NCBI GenBank assembly: GCA_958298945.1 | Contig: OY282608.1 | Location: forward strand, 58,070,951 to 58,134,950 | Direction of reading: 5' to 3' | Source: Atherix ibis | Taxonomy: Eukaryota; Arthropoda; Insecta; Diptera; Athericidae | DNA length: 64,000 bases | In this document: in pieces, positions 28,274 through 43,250 of the stretch | Layout of the letters: the number at the start of each line of letters is the position of its first letter | How positions within the stretch are numbered: position 1 is the stretch's first letter | Notes under the pieces: model-generated | Database searches by the model: none | What the model saw: the letters and a program-made list of their open reading frames with translations, nothing else | Told to the model about the DNA's origin: nothing | Translations under genes and position numbers: made by a program

Positions 28274-28447
28274 CCAACCAGCCAACAAGCCAACAAACCA
28301 ACAAGCCAACAAGCCAACAAACCAACAAACCAACAAACCAACAAGCCAACAAGCCAACAAAGCAACAAACCAACAAACCAAAAAGCCAACAAGGCAAAAA
28401 CCAACAAGCCAACAAACCAACAAACCAACAAGCCAACAAGGCAAAAA
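28274..28447 (+). repeat. Gamma block copy 5
   Basis: ccaaccag 28274, gcaaaaa 28394 and 28441. This copy lies in the left member of the 6,588-bp-offset duplication. A private ccgacaaa substitution lies between an ATG-unit and a STOP-unit at 28633. Confidence 0.9.
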
Positions 28448-29783
28448 CCAACAAACCAACAAGCCAACAAGCCAACAAACCAACAAACCAACAAGCCAAC
28501 AAACCAACAAGCCAACAAACCAACAAACCAACAAGCCAACAAGCCAACAAACCAACAAACCAACAAACCAACAAGCCAACAAACCAACAAGCCAACAAAC
28601 CAACAAACCAACAAACCAACATGCCAACAAACCGACAAACTAAGTAACCAACAAGCCAACAAACCAACAAACCAACAAGCCAACAAGCCAACAAACCAAC
28701 AAACCAACAAGACAACAAACCAACAAACCAACAAACCAACAAACCAACAAACCAACAAACCAACAAACCAACAAACCAACAAACCAACATGCCAACAAAC
28801 CAACAAACTAAGTAACCAACAAGCCAACAAACCAACAAGCCAACAAACCAACAAACCAACAAACCAACATGCCAACAAACCAACAAACTAAGTAACCAAC
28901 AAGCCAACAAACCAACAAACCAACAAGCCAACAAGCCAACAAACCAACAAACCAACAAACCAACAAGCCAACAAACCAACAAGCCAACAAACCAACAAAC
29001 CAACAAACCAACATGCCAACAAACCAACAAACTAAGTAACCAACAAGCCAACAAACCAACAAACCAACAAGCCAACAAGCCAACAAACCAACAAACCAAC
29101 AAACCAACAAGCCAACAAACCAACAAGCCAACAAACCAACAAACCAACAAACCAACATGCCAACAAACCAACAAACTAAGTAACCAACAAGCCAACAAAC
29201 CAACAAACCAACAAACCAACAAGCCAACAAACCAACAAGCCAACAAACCAACAAACCAACAAACCAACATGCCAACAAACCAACAAACTAAGTAACCAAC
29301 AAACCAACAAGCCAACAAGCCAACAAACCAACAAACCAACAAACCAACAAGCCAACAAACCAACAAGCCAACAAACCAACAAACCAACAAACCAACAAGC
29401 CAACAAACCAACAAGCCAACAAACCAACAAACCAACAAACCAACATGCCAACAAACCAACAAACTAAGTAACCAACAAGCCAACAAACCAACAAACCAAC
29501 AAGCCAACAAGCCAACAAACCAACAAACCAACAAACCAACAAGCCAACAAACCAACAAGCCAACAAACCAACAAACCAACAAACCAACAAACCAACAAAC
29601 CAACAAACCAACAAACCAACAAACCAACATGCCAACAAACCAACAAACTAAGTAACCAACAAGCCAACAAACCAACAAACTAAGTAACCAACAAGCCAAC
29701 AAACCAACAAACCAACAAGCCAACAAGCCAACAAACCAACAAACCAACAAACCAACAAGCCAACAAACCAACAAGCCAACAAA

Positions 29784-30500
29784 CCTACAAACCAACAAGC
29801 CAACAAGCCAACAAACCAACAAACCAACAAACCAACAAGCCAACAAGCCAACAAACCAACAAACCAACAAACCAACAAGCCAACAAACCAACAAACCAAC
29901 AAACCAACAAACCAACAAGCCAACAAACCAACAAACAAATAAACCAACAAACCAGAAAACCAACAAACCAACAAACCAACAAACCAACAAACCAACAAAC
30001 TAACCAGCCAACAAGCCAACAAACCAACAAGCCAACAAGCCAACAAACCAACAAACCAACAAACCAACAAGCCAACAAACCAACAAGCCAACAAACCTAC
30101 AAACCAACAAGCCAACAAGCCAACAAACCAACAAACCAACAAACCAACAAGCCAACAAGCCAACAAGCCAACAAACCAACAAACCAACAAGCCAACAAAC
30201 CAACAAACCACCAAACCAACAAACCAACAAGCCAACAAACCAACAAACAAATAAACCAACAAACCAGAAAACCAACAAACCAACAAACCAACAAACCAAC
30301 AAACCAACAAACCAACCAGCCAACAAGCCAACAAACCAACAAGCCAACAAGCCAACAAACCAACAAACCAACAAACCAACAAACAAATAAACCAACAAAC
30401 CAACAAACCAATAAACCAACAAACCAACAAACAAATAAACCAACAAACCAACAAACCAACAAACCAACAAACCAACAAACCAACAAACCAACATGCCAAC
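29784..30500 (+). repeat. Two truncated alpha blocks in tandem
   Basis: cctacaaa at 29784 and again at 30096 (312 bp, 39 octamers apart). The first breaks off after caaataaa and ccagaaaa at a mutated ccaaccag (ctaaccag, 30000-30007). The second continues through caaataaa and ccaataaa but returns to the ladder before ccaattaa and cgaacaaa. Neither reaches the 600-bp full length. Confidence 0.85.
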
Positions 30501-31671
30501 AAACCAACAAACTAAGTAACCAACAAACCAACAAGCCAACAAGCCAACAAACCAACAAACCAACAAACCAACAAGCCAACAAACCAACAAGCCAACAAAC
30601 CAACAAACCAACAAACCAACATGCCAACAAACCAACAAACTAAGTAACCAACAAACCAACAAGCCAACAAGCCAACAAACCAACAAACCAACAAACCAAC
30701 AAGCCAACAAACCAACAAGCCAACAAACCAACAAACCAACAAACCAACAAGCCAACAAACCAACAAGCCAACAAACCAACAAACCAACAAACCAACATGC
30801 CAACAAACCAACAAACTAAGTAACCAACAAGCCAACAAACCAACAAACCAACAAGCCAACAAGCCAACAAACCAACAAACCAACAAACCAACAAGCCAAC
30901 AAACCAACAAACTAAGTAACCAACAAGCCAACAAACCAACAAACCAACAAGCCAACAAGCCAACAAACCAACAAACCAACAAGACAACAAACCAACAAAC
31001 CAACAAACCAACATGCCAACAAACCAACAAACTAAGTAACCAACAAGCCAACAAGCCAACAAACCAACAAACCAACAAACCAACAAACCAACAAACCAAC
31101 AAGCCAACAAACCAACAAGCCAACAAACCAACAAACCAACAAACCAACATGCCAACAAACCAACAAACTAAGTAACCAACAAGCCAACAAACCAACAAAC
31201 CAACAAGCCAACAAGCCAACAAACCAACAAACCAACAAACCAACAAGCCAACAAACCAACAAGCCAACAAACCAACAAACCAACAAACCAACATGCCAAC
31301 AAACCAACAAACTAAGTAACCAACAAGCCAACAAACCAACAAACCAACAAGCCAACAAGCCAACAAACCAACAAACCAACAAACCAACAAGCCAACAAAC
31401 CAACAAGCCAACAAACCAACAAACCAACAAACCAACATGCCAACAAACCAACAAACTAAGTAACCAACAAGCCAACAAACCAACAAACCAACAAGCCAAC
31501 AAGCCAACAAACCAACAAACCAACAAGACAACAAACCAACAAACCAACAAACCAACATGCCAACAAACCAACAAACTAAGTAACCAACAAGCCAACAAAC
31601 CAACAAACCAACAAGCCAACAAGCCAACAAACCAACAAACCAACAAACCAACAAACCAACAAACCAACAAA

Positions 31672-31845
31672 CCAACCAGCCAACAAGCCAACAAACCAAC
31701 AAGCCAACAAGCCAACAAACCAACAAACCAACAAACCAACAAGCCAACAAGCCAACAAAGCAACAAACCAACAAACCAAAAAGCCAACAAGGCAAAAACC
31801 AACAAGCCAACAAACCAACAAACCAACAAGCCAACAAGGCAAAAA
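31672..31845 (+). repeat. Gamma block copy 6
   Basis: ccaaccag 31672, gcaaaaa 31792 and 31839. Flanked on both sides by 144/120 ladder. Confidence 0.9.
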
Positions 31846-32837
31846 CCAACAAACCAACAAGCCAACAAGCCAACAAACCAACAAACCAACAAGCCAACAA
31901 ACCAACAAGCCAACAAACCAACAAACCAACAAGCCAACAAGCCAACAAACCAACAAACCAACAAACCAACAAGCCAACAAACCAACAAGCCAACAAACCA
32001 ACAAACCAACAAACCAACATGCCAACAAACCAACAAACTAAGTAACCAACAAGCCAACAAACCAACAAACCAACAAGCCAACAAGCCAACAAACCAACAA
32101 ACCAACAAGACAACAAACCAACAAACCAACAAACCAACAAACCAACAAACCAACAAACCAACAAACCAACAAACCAACAAACCAACAAACCAACATGCCA
32201 ACAAACCAACAAACTAAGTAACCAACAAGCCAACAAACCAACAAGCCAACAAACCAACAAACCAACAAACCAACATGCCAACAAACCAACAAACTAAGTA
32301 ACCAACAAGCCAACAAACCAACAAACCAACAAGCCAACAAGCCAACAAACCAACAAACCAACAAACCAACAAGCCAACAAACCAACAAGCCAACAAACCA
32401 ACAAACCAACAAACCAACATGCCAACAAACCAACAAACTAAGTAACCAACAAGCCAACAAACCAACAAACCAACAAGCCAACAAGCCAACAAACCAACAA
32501 ACCAACAAACCAACAAGCCAACAAACCAACAAGCCAACAAACCAACAAACCAACAAACCAACATGCCAACAAACCAACAAACTAAGTAACCAACAAGCCA
32601 ACAAACCAACAAACCAACAAACCAACAAGCCAACAAACCAACAAGCCAACAAACCAACAAACCAACAAACCAACATGCCAACAAACCAACAAACTAAGTA
32701 ACCAACAAACCAACAAGCCAACAAGCCAACAAACCAACAAACCAACAAACCAACAAGCCAACAAACCAACAAGCCAACAAACCAACAAACCAACAAACCA
32801 ACAAACCAACAAACCAACAAGCCAACAAACCAACAAA

Positions 32838-33620
32838 CAAATAAATCAACAAACCAAAAAACCAACAAACCAACAAACCAACAAACCAACAAACCAACAA
32901 ACCAAGTAACCAAAAAGCCAACAAACTAACAAACCAACAAGCCAACAAGCCAACAAACCAACAAACCAACAAATCAACAAGCCAACAAGCCAACAAACCA
33001 ACAAACCAACAAACCAACAAGCCAACAAACCAACAAACCAACAAACCAACAAGCCAACAAACCAACAAACCAACAAGCCAACAAACCAACAAACAAATAA
33101 ACCAACAAACCAACAAACCAACAAGCCAACAAGCCAACAAACCAACAAATCAACAAACCACCAAGCCAACAAACCAACAAACCAACAAACCAACAAACCA
33201 ACAAACCAACAAGCCAACAAACCAACAAACAAATAAATCAACAAACCAAAAAACCAACAAACCAACAAACCAACAAACCAACAAACCAACAAACCAAGTA
33301 ACCAAAAAGCCAACAAACTAACAAACCAACAAGCCAACAAGCCAACAAACCAACAAACCAACAAATCAACAAGCCAACAAGCCAACAAACCAACAAACCA
33401 ACAAACCAACAAGCCAACAAACCAACAAACCAACAAACCAACAAGCCAACAAACCAACAAACCAACAAGCCAACAAACCAACAAACAAATAAACCAACAA
33501 ACCAACAAACCAACAAGCCAACAAGCCAACAAACCAACAAATCAACAAACCAACAAGCCAACAAACCAACAAACCAACAAACCAACAAACCAACAAACCA
33601 ACAAACCAACAAACCAACAA
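32838..33620 (+). repeat. Two truncated beta heads in tandem (392-bp shift)
   Basis: caaataaa at 32838 and 33230 and ccaagtaa at 32902 and 33294 are both 392 bp (49 octamers) apart, so a beta-head segment is duplicated in tandem. Neither copy reaches the beta tail markers ccaagaaa and gcaaaaa. A ccaccaag at 33158 is the only one in the window without a ccaaaaa partner. Confidence 0.85.
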
Positions 33621-34861
33621 ACCAACAAACCAACATGCCAACAAACCAACAAACTAAGTAACCAACAAGCCAACAAACCAACAAACCAACAAGCCAACAA
33701 GCCAACAAACCAACAAACCAACAAACCAACAAGCCAACAAACCAACAAGCCAACAAACCAACAAACCAACAAACCAACATGCCAACAAACCAACAAACTA
33801 AGTAACCAACAAGCCAACAAACCAACAAACCAACAAGCCAACAAGCCAACAAACCAACAAACCAACAAGACAACAAACCAACAAACCAACAAACCAACAT
33901 GCCAACAAACCAACAAACTAAGTAACCAACAAGCCAACAAACCAACAAACCAACAAGCCAACAAGCCAACAAACCAACAAACCAACAAACCAACAAACCA
34001 ACAAACCAACAAACCAACCAGCCAACAAGCCAACAAACCAACAAGCCAACAAGCCAACAAACCAACAAACCAACAAACCAACAAGCCAACAAACCAACAA
34101 ACTAAGTAACCAACAAGCCAACAAACCAACAAACCAACAAGCCAACAAGCCAACAAACCAACAAACCAACAAGACAACAAACCAACAAACCAACAAACCA
34201 ACATGCCAACAAACCAACAAACTAAGTAACCAACAAGCCAACAAGCCAACAAACCAACAAACCAACAAACCAACAAACCAACAAACCAACAAGCCAACAA
34301 ACCAACAAGCCAACAAACCAACAAACCAACAAACCAACATGCCAACAAACCAACAAACTAAGTAACCAACAAGCCAACAAACCAACAAACCAACAAGCCA
34401 ACAAGCCAACAAACCAACAAACCAACAAACCAACAAGCCAACAAACCAACAAGCCAACAAACCAACAAACCAACAAACCAACATGCCAACAAACCAACAA
34501 ACTAAGTAACCAACAAGCCAACAAACCAACAAACCAACAAGCCAACAAGCCAACAAACCAACAAACCAACAAACCAACAAGCCAACAAACCAACAAGCCA
34601 ACAAACCAACAAACCAACAAACCAACATGCCAACAAACCAACAAACTAAGTAACCAACAAGCCAACAAACCAACAAACCAACAAGCCAACAAGCCAACAA
34701 ACCAACAAACCAACAAGACAACAAACCAACAAACCAACAAACCAACATGCCAACAAACCAACAAACTAAGTAACCAACAAGCCAACAAACCAACAAACCA
34801 ACAAGCCAACAAGCCAACAAACCAACAAACCAACAAACCAACAAACCAACAAACCAACAAA

Positions 34862-35035
34862 CCAACCAGCCAACAAGCCAACAAACCAACAAGCCAACAA
34901 GCCAACAAACCAACAAACCAACAAACCAACAAGCCAACAAGCCAACAAAGCAACAAACCAACAAACCAAAAAGCCAACAAGGCAAAAACCAACAAGCCAA
35001 CAAACCAACAAACCAACAAGCCAACAAGGCAAAAA
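34862..35035 (+). repeat. Gamma block copy 7
   Basis: ccaaccag 34862, gcaaaaa 34982 and 35029, exactly 6,588 bp right of copy 5. Confidence 0.9.
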
Positions 35036-35039
35036 CCAA

Positions 35040-38000
35040 CAAACCAACAAGCCAACAAGCCAACAAACCAACAAACCAACAAGCCAACAAACCAACAAGC
35101 CAACAAACCAACAAACCAACAAGCCAACAAGCCAACAAACCAACAAACCAACAAACCAACAAGCCAACAAACCAACAAGCCAACAAACCAACAAACCAAC
35201 AAACCAACATGCCAACAAACCAACAAACTAAGTAACCAACAAGCCAACAAACCAACAAACCAACAAGCCAACAAGCCAACAAACCAACAAACCAACAAGA
35301 CAACAAACCAACAAACCAACAAACCAACAAACCAACAAACCAACAAACCAACAAACCAACAAACCAACAAACCAACATGCCAACAAACCAACAAACTAAG
35401 TAACCAACAAGCCAACAAACCAACAAGCCAACAAACCAACAAACCAACAAACCAACATGCCAACAAACCAACAAACTAAGTAACCAACAAGCCAACAAAC
35501 CAACAAACCAACAAGCCAACAAGCCAACAAACCAACAAACCAACAAACCAACAAGCCAACAAACCAACAAGCCAACAAACCAACAAACCAACAAACCAAC
35601 ATGCCAACAAACCAACAAACTAAGTAACCAACAAGCCAACAAACCAACAAACCAACAAGCCAACAAGCCAACAAACCAACAAACCAACAAACCAACAAGC
35701 CAACAAACCAACAAGCCAACAAACCAACAAACCAACAAACCAACATGCCAACAAACCAACAAACTAAGTAACCAACAAGCCAACAAACCAACAAACCAAC
35801 AAACCAACAAGCCAACAAACCAACAAGCCAACAAACCAACAAACCAACAAACCAACATGCCAACAAACCAACAAACTAAGTAACCAACAAACCAACAAGC
35901 CAACAAGCCAACAAACCAACAAACCAACAAGCCAACAAGCCAACAAACCAACAAGCCAACAAACCAACAAACCAACAAACCAACAAACCAACAAGCCAAC
36001 AAACCAACAAGCCAACAAACCAACAAACCAACATGCCAACAAACCAACAAACTAAGTAACCAACAAGCCAACAAGCCAACAAACCAACAAACCAACAAGC
36101 CAACAAGCCAACAAACCAACAAACCAACAAACCAACAAGCCAACAAACCAACAAGCGAACAAACCAACAAACCAACAAACCAACAAACCAACAAACCAAC
36201 AAGCCAACAAACCAACAAGTCAACAAACCAACAAGCCAACAAACCAACAAACCAACAAACCAACAAGCCAACAAACCAACAAGCCAACAAACCAACAAAC
36301 CAACAAACCAACATGCCAACAAACCAACAAACTAAGTAACCAACAAGCCAACAAACCAACAAACCAACAAGCCAACAAGCCAACAAACCAACAAACCAAC
36401 AAGACAACAAACCAACAAACCAACAAACCAACATGCCAACAAACCAACAAACTAAGTAACCAACAAGCCAACAAACCAACAAACCAACAAGCCAACAAGC
36501 CAACAAACCAACAAACCAACAAACCAACAAGCCAACAAACCAACAAGCCAACAAACCAACAAACCAACAAACCAACAAGCCAACAAACCAACAAGCCAAC
36601 AAACCAACAAACCAACAAACCAACATGCCAACAAACCAACAAACTAAGTAACCAACAAGCCAACAAACCAACAAACCAACATGCCAACAAACCAACAAAC
36701 TAAGTAACCAACAAGCCAACAAACCAACAAACCAACAAACCAACAAGCCAACAAACCAACAAGCCAACAAACCAACAAACCAACAAACCAACATGCCAAC
36801 AAACCAACAAACTAAGTAACCAACAAACCAACAAGCCAACAAGCCAACAAACCAACAAACCAACAAACCAACAAGCCAACAAACCAACAAGCCAACAAAC
36901 CAACAAACCAACAAACCAACAAGCCAACAAACCAACAAGCCAACAAACCAACAAACCAACAAACCAACATGCCAACAAACCAACAAACTAAGTAACCAAC
37001 AAGCCAACAAACCAACAAACCAACAAGCCAACAAGCCAACAAACCAACAAACCAACAAACCAACAAGCCAACAAACCAACAAGCCAACAAACCAACAAAC
37101 CAACAAACCAACAAACCAACAAACCAACAAGCCAACAAACCAACAAGCCAACAAACCAACAAGCCAACAAACCAACAAACCAACAAGCCAACAAACCAAC
37201 AAGCCAACAAACCAACAAACCAACAAACCAACATGCCAACAAACCAACAAACTAAGTAACCAACAAGCCAACAAACCAACAAACCAACAAGCCAACAAGC
37301 CAACAAACCAACAAACCAACAAACCAACAAGCCAACAAACCAACAAGCCAACAAACCAACAAACCAACAAACCAACAAACCAACAAGCCAACAAACCAAC
37401 AAACCAACAAACCAACATGCCAACAAACCAACAAACTAAGTAACCAACAAGCCAACAAACCAACAAACCAACAAGCCAACAAGCCAACAAACCAACAAAC
37501 CAACAAACCAACAAGCCAACAAACCAACAAGCCAACAAACCAACAAACCAACAAACCAACATGCCAACAAACCAACAAACTAAGTACCCAACAAGCCAAC
37601 AAACCAACAAACCAACAAGCCAACAAGCCAACAAACCAACAAACCAACAAGACAACAAACCAACAAACCAACAAACCAACATGCCAACAAACCAACAAAC
37701 TAAGTAACCAACAAGCCAACAAACCAACAAACCAACAAGCCAACAAGCCAACAAACCAACAAACCAACAAACCAACAAGCCAACAAACCAACAAGCCAAC
37801 AAACCAACAAACCAACAAACCAACAAGCCAACAAACCAACAAGCCAACAAACCAACAAACCAACAAACCAACATGCCAACAAACCAACATGCCAACAAAC
37901 CAACAAACTAAGTAACCAACAAGCCAACAAACCAACAAACCAACAAGCCAACAAGCCAACAAACCAACAAACCAACAAACCAACAAGCCAACAAACCAAC

Positions 38001-38440
38001 AAGCCAACAAACCAACAAACCAACAAACCAACAAGCCAACAAGCCAACAAACCAACAAACCAACAAACCAACAAGCCAACAAACCAACAAGCCAACAAAC
38101 CAACAAACCAACAAACCAACAAACCAACAAACCAACAAGACAACAAACCAACAAACCAACAAACCAACAAGCCAACAAACCAACAAACCAACAAGCCAAC
38201 AAACCAACAAACCAACAAACCAACATGCCAACAAACCAACAAACTAAGTAACCAACAAGCCAACAAACCAACAAACCAACAAGCCAACAAGCCAACAAAC
38301 CAACAAACCAACAAGACAACAAACCAACAAACCAACAAACCAACATGCCAACAAACCAACAAACTAAGTAACCAACAAGCCAACAAACCAACAAACCAAC
38401 AAGCCAACAAGCCAACAAACCAACAAACCAACAAACCAAC
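35040..38440 (+). repeat. Ladder zone
   Basis: Mostly 144- and 120-bp repeats with intervals lacking the cassette. Private variants include a tcaacaaa unit after a G-unit near 36.22 kb, cgaacaaa after a G-unit near 36154, and ctaagtac (37580-37587), a STOP-unit with its last base changed. No genes. Confidence 0.85.
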
Positions 38441-38459
38441 AAACCAACAAACCAACAAA

Positions 38460-38633
38460 CCAACCAGCCAACAAGCCAACAAACCAACAAGCCAACAAGC
38501 CAACAAACCAACAAACCAACAAACCAACAAGCCAACAAGCCAACAAAGCAACAAACCAACAAACCAAAAAGCCAACAAGGCAAAAACCAACAAGCCAACA
38601 AACCAACAAACCAACAAGCCAACAAGGCAAAAA
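38460..38633 (+). repeat. Gamma block copy 8
   Basis: ccaaccag 38460, gcaaaaa 38580 and 38627; standard spacing. Confidence 0.9.
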
Positions 38634-38639
38634 CCAACA

Positions 38640-40430
38640 AACCAACAAGCCAACAAGCCAACAAACCAACAAACCAACAAGCCAACAAACCAACAAGCCA
38701 ACAAACCAACAAACCAACAAGCCAACAAGCCAACAAACCAACAAACCAACAAACCAACAAGCCAACAAACCAACAAGCCAACAAACCAACAAACCAACAA
38801 ACCAACATGCCAACAAACCAACAAACTAAGTAACCAACAAGCCAACAAACCAACAAACCAACAAGCCAACAAGCCAACAAACCAACAAACCAACAAGACA
38901 ACAAACCAACAAACCAACAAACCAACAAACCAACAAACCAACAAACCAACAAACCAACAAACCAACAAACCAACATGCCAACAAACCAACAAACTAAGTA
39001 ACCAACAAGCCAACAAACCAACAAGCCAACAAACCAACAAACCAACAAACCAACATGCCAACAAACCAACAAACTAAGTAACCAACAAGCCAACAAACCA
39101 ACAAACCAACAAGCCAACAAGCCAACAAACCAACAAACCAACAAACCAACAAGCCAACAAACCAACAAGCCAACAAACCAACAAACCAACAAACCAACAT
39201 GCCAACAAACCAACAAACTAAGTAACCAACAAGCCAACAAACCAACAAACCAACAAGCCAACAAGCCAACAAACCAACAAACCAACAAACCAACAAGCCA
39301 ACAAACCAACAAGCCAACAAACCAACAAACCAACAAGCCAACAAGCCAACAAACCAACAAACCAACAAGCCAACAAACCAACAAACCAACAAACCAACAA
39401 GCCAACAAACCAACAAGCCAACAAACCAACAAACCAACAAACCAACATGCCAACAAACCAACAAACTAAGTAACCAACAAGCCAACAAACCAACAAACCA
39501 ACAAACCAACAAGCCAACAAACCAACAAGCCAACAAACCAACAAACCAACAAACCAACATGCCAACAAACCAACAAACTAAGTAACCAACAAGCCAACAA
39601 ACCAACAAACCAACAAGCCAACAAGCCAACAAACCAACAAACCAACAAACCAACAAGCCAACAAACCAACAAGCCAACAAACCAACAAACCAACAAACCA
39701 ACATGCCAACAAACCAACAAACTAAGTAACCAACAAGCCAACAAACCAACAAACCAACAAACCAACAAGCCAACAAACCAACAAGCCAACAAACCAACAA
39801 ACCAACAAACCAACATGCCAACAAACCAACAAACTAAGTAACCAACAAGCCAACAAACCAACAAACCAACAAGCCAACAAGCCAACAAACCAACAAACCA
39901 ACAAGACAACAAACCAACAAACCAACAAACCAACAAACCAACAAACCAACAAACCAACAAACCAACAAACCAACAAACCAACATGCCAACAAACCAACAA
40001 ACTAAGTAACCAACAAGCCAACAAACCAACAAGCCAACAAACCAACAAACCAACAAACCAACATGCCAACAAACCAACAAACTAAGTAACCAACAAGCCA
40101 ACAAACCAACAAACCAACAAGCCAACAAACCAACAAACCAACAAACCAACAAGCCAACAAACCAACAAGCCAACAAACCAACAAACCAACAAGCCAACAA
40201 GCCAACAAACCAACAAACCAACAAGCCAACAAACCAACAAACCAACAAACCAACAAGCCAACAAACCAACAAGCCAACAAACCAACAAACCAACAAACCA
40301 ACATGCCAACAAACCAACAAACTAAGTAACCAACAAGCCAACAAACCAACAAACCAACAAACCAACAAGCCAACAAACCAACAAGCCAACAAACCAACAA
40401 ACCAACAAACCAACATGCCAACAAACCAAC
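38640..40430 (+). repeat. Ladder zone
   Basis: 144-, 120-, 112- and 176-bp forms only. No rare diagnostic units noticed and no genes. Confidence 0.82.
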
Positions 40431-43250
40431 AAACTAAGTAACCAACAAGCCAACAAGCCAACAAACCAACAAACCAACAAGCCAAAAAACTAAGTAACCA
40501 ACAAGCCAACAAACCAACAAACCAACAAGCCAACAAACCAACAAGCCAACAAACCAACAAGCCAACAAACCAACAAACCAACAAACCAACATGCCAACAA
40601 AGCAACAAACCAACAAACCAACAAGACAACAAACCAACAAACCAACAAACCAACAAACCAACAAACCAACAAACCAACAAACCAACAAACCAACAAACCA
40701 ACATGCCAACAAACCAACAAACTAAGTAACCAACAAGCCAACAAGCCAACAAACCAACAAACCAACAAGCCAACAAGCCAAAAACCAACAAACCAACAAA
40801 CCACCAAGCCAACAAACCAACAAACCAACAAACCAACAAACCAACAAACCAACAAACCAACAAACCAACATGCCAACAAACCAACAAACTAAGTAACCAA
40901 CAAGCCAACAAACCAACAAGCCAACAAACCAACAAACCAACAAACCAACATGCCAACAAACCAACAAACTAAGTAACCAACAAGCCAACAAACCAACAAA
41001 CCAACAAACCAACAAACCAACATGCCAACAAAGCAACAAACCAACAAACCAACAAGACAACAAACCAACAAACCAACAAACCAACAAACCAACAAACCAA
41101 CAAACCAACAAACCAACAAACCAACAAACCAACATGCCAACAAACCAACAAACTAAGTAACCAACAAGCCAACAAGCCAACAAACCAACAAACCAACAAG
41201 CCAACAAGCCAAAAACCAACAAACCAACAAACCACCAAGCCAACAAACCAACAAACCAACAAACCAACAAACCAACAAACCAACAAACCAACAAACCAAC
41301 ATGCCAACAAACCAACAAACTAAGTAACCAACAAGCCAACAAACCAACAAGCCAACAAATTAACAAACCAACAAACCAACATGCCAACAAACCAACAAAC
41401 TAAGTAACCAACAAGCCAACAAACCAACAAACCAACAAGCCAACAAGCCAACAAACCAACAAACCAACAAACCAACAAGCCAACAAACCAACAAGCCAAC
41501 AAACCAACAAACCAACAAACCAACATGCCAACAAACCAACAAACTAAGTAACCAACAAGCCAACAAACCAACAAACCAACAAGCCAACAAGCCAACAAAC
41601 CAACAAACCAACAAACCAACAAGCCAACAAACCAACAAGCCAACAAACCAACAAACCAAGAAACCAACATGCCAACAAACCAACAAACTAAGTAACCAAC
41701 AAGCCAACAAACCAACAAACCAACAAACCAACAAGCCAACAAACCAACAAGCCAACAAACCAACAAACCAACAAACCAACATGCCAACAAACCAACAAAC
41801 TAAGTAACCAACAAACCAACAAACCAACAAACCAACAAACCAACAAACCAACAAGCCAACAAACCAACAAGCCAACAAACCAACAAACCAACAAACCAAC
41901 ATGCCAACAAGCCAACAAACCAACAAACCAACAAACCAACAAGCCAACAAACCAACAAGCCAACAAACCAACAAACCAACAAACCAACAAGCCAACAAAC
42001 CAACAAGCCAACAAACCAACAAACCAACAAACCAACATGCCAACAAACCAACAAACTAAGTAACCAACAAACCAACAAACCAACATGCCAACAAACCAAC
42101 AAACTAAGTAACCAACAAGCCAACAAACCAACAAACCAACAAACTAAGTAACCAACAAGCCAACAAACCAACAAACCAACAAGCCAACAAACCAACAAGC
42201 CAACAAACCAACAAGCCAACAAACCAACAAACCAACAAACCAACATGCCAACAAAGCAACAAACCAACAAACCAACAAGACAACAAACCAACAAACCAAC
42301 AAACCAACAAACCAACAAACCAACAAACCAACAAACCAACAAACCAACAAACCAACATGCCAACAAACCAACAAACTAAGTAACCAACAAGCCAACAAGC
42401 CAACAAACCAACAAACCAACAAGCCAACAAGCCAAAAACCAACAAACCAACAAACCACCAAGCCAACAAACCAACAAACCAACAAACCAACAAACCAACA
42501 AACCAACAAGCCAACAAACCAACAAGCCAACAAACCAACAAGCCAACAAACCAACAAGCCAACAAACCAACAAACCAACAAACTAAGTAACCAACAAGCC
42601 AACAAACCAACAAACCAACAAGCCAACAAACCAACAAGCCAACAAACCAACAAGCCAACAAGCCAACAAACCAACAAACCAACAAGCCAACAAGCCAACA
42701 AACCAACAAACCAACAAGACAACAAACCAACAAACCAACAAACCAACAAACCAACAAACCAACAAACCAACAAACCAACAAACCAACAAACCAACATGCC
42801 AACAAACCAACAAACTAAGTAACCAACAAGCCAACAAGCCAACAAACCAACAAACCAACAAGCCAACAAACTAAGTAACCAACAAGCCAACAAACCAACA
42901 AACCAACAAGCCAACAAACCAACAAGCCAACAAACCAACAAGCCAACAAACCAACAAACCAACAAACCAACATGCCAACAAAGCAACAAACCAACAAACC
43001 AACAAGACAACAAACGAACAAACCAACAAACCAACAAACCAACAAACCAACAAACCAACAAACCAACAAACCAACAAACCAACATGCCAACAAACCAACA
43101 AACTAAGTAACCAACAAGCCAACAAACCAACAAACCAACAAGCCAACAAGCCAACAAACCAACAAACCAACAAGACAACAAACCAACAAACCAACAAACC
43201 AACAAACCAACAAACCAACAAACCAACAAACCAACAAACCAACAAACCAA
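40430..43250 (+). repeat. Delta-rich zone with a modified cassette
   Basis: Delta pairs (ccaaaaa then ccaccaag, 23 bp apart) occur at 40778, 41209 and 42432. Here they sit shortly after a STOP-unit in the ladder, not downstream of ccgacaaa as in the composites. The zone also has an ATG-unit followed by consensus and gcaacaaa (about 40.6, 41.03, 42.25 and 42.97 kb) instead of the usual STOP-unit order, and a ccaaaaaa unit directly before a STOP-unit near 40.49 kb. It looks like delta transferred into the ladder and then amplified locally. Confidence 0.85.

Noticed and set aside
33918..37898. 1,326-codon minus-strand open frame, and dozens of similar ones (e.g. 55847-59545, 13444-16710, 24517-27504), as membrane protein genes
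   Set aside because: They encode only the translated octamer, start at ATG-units (CAT on plus), stop at STOP-units, overlap in other frames, and have no unique sequence, codon bias or gene context.
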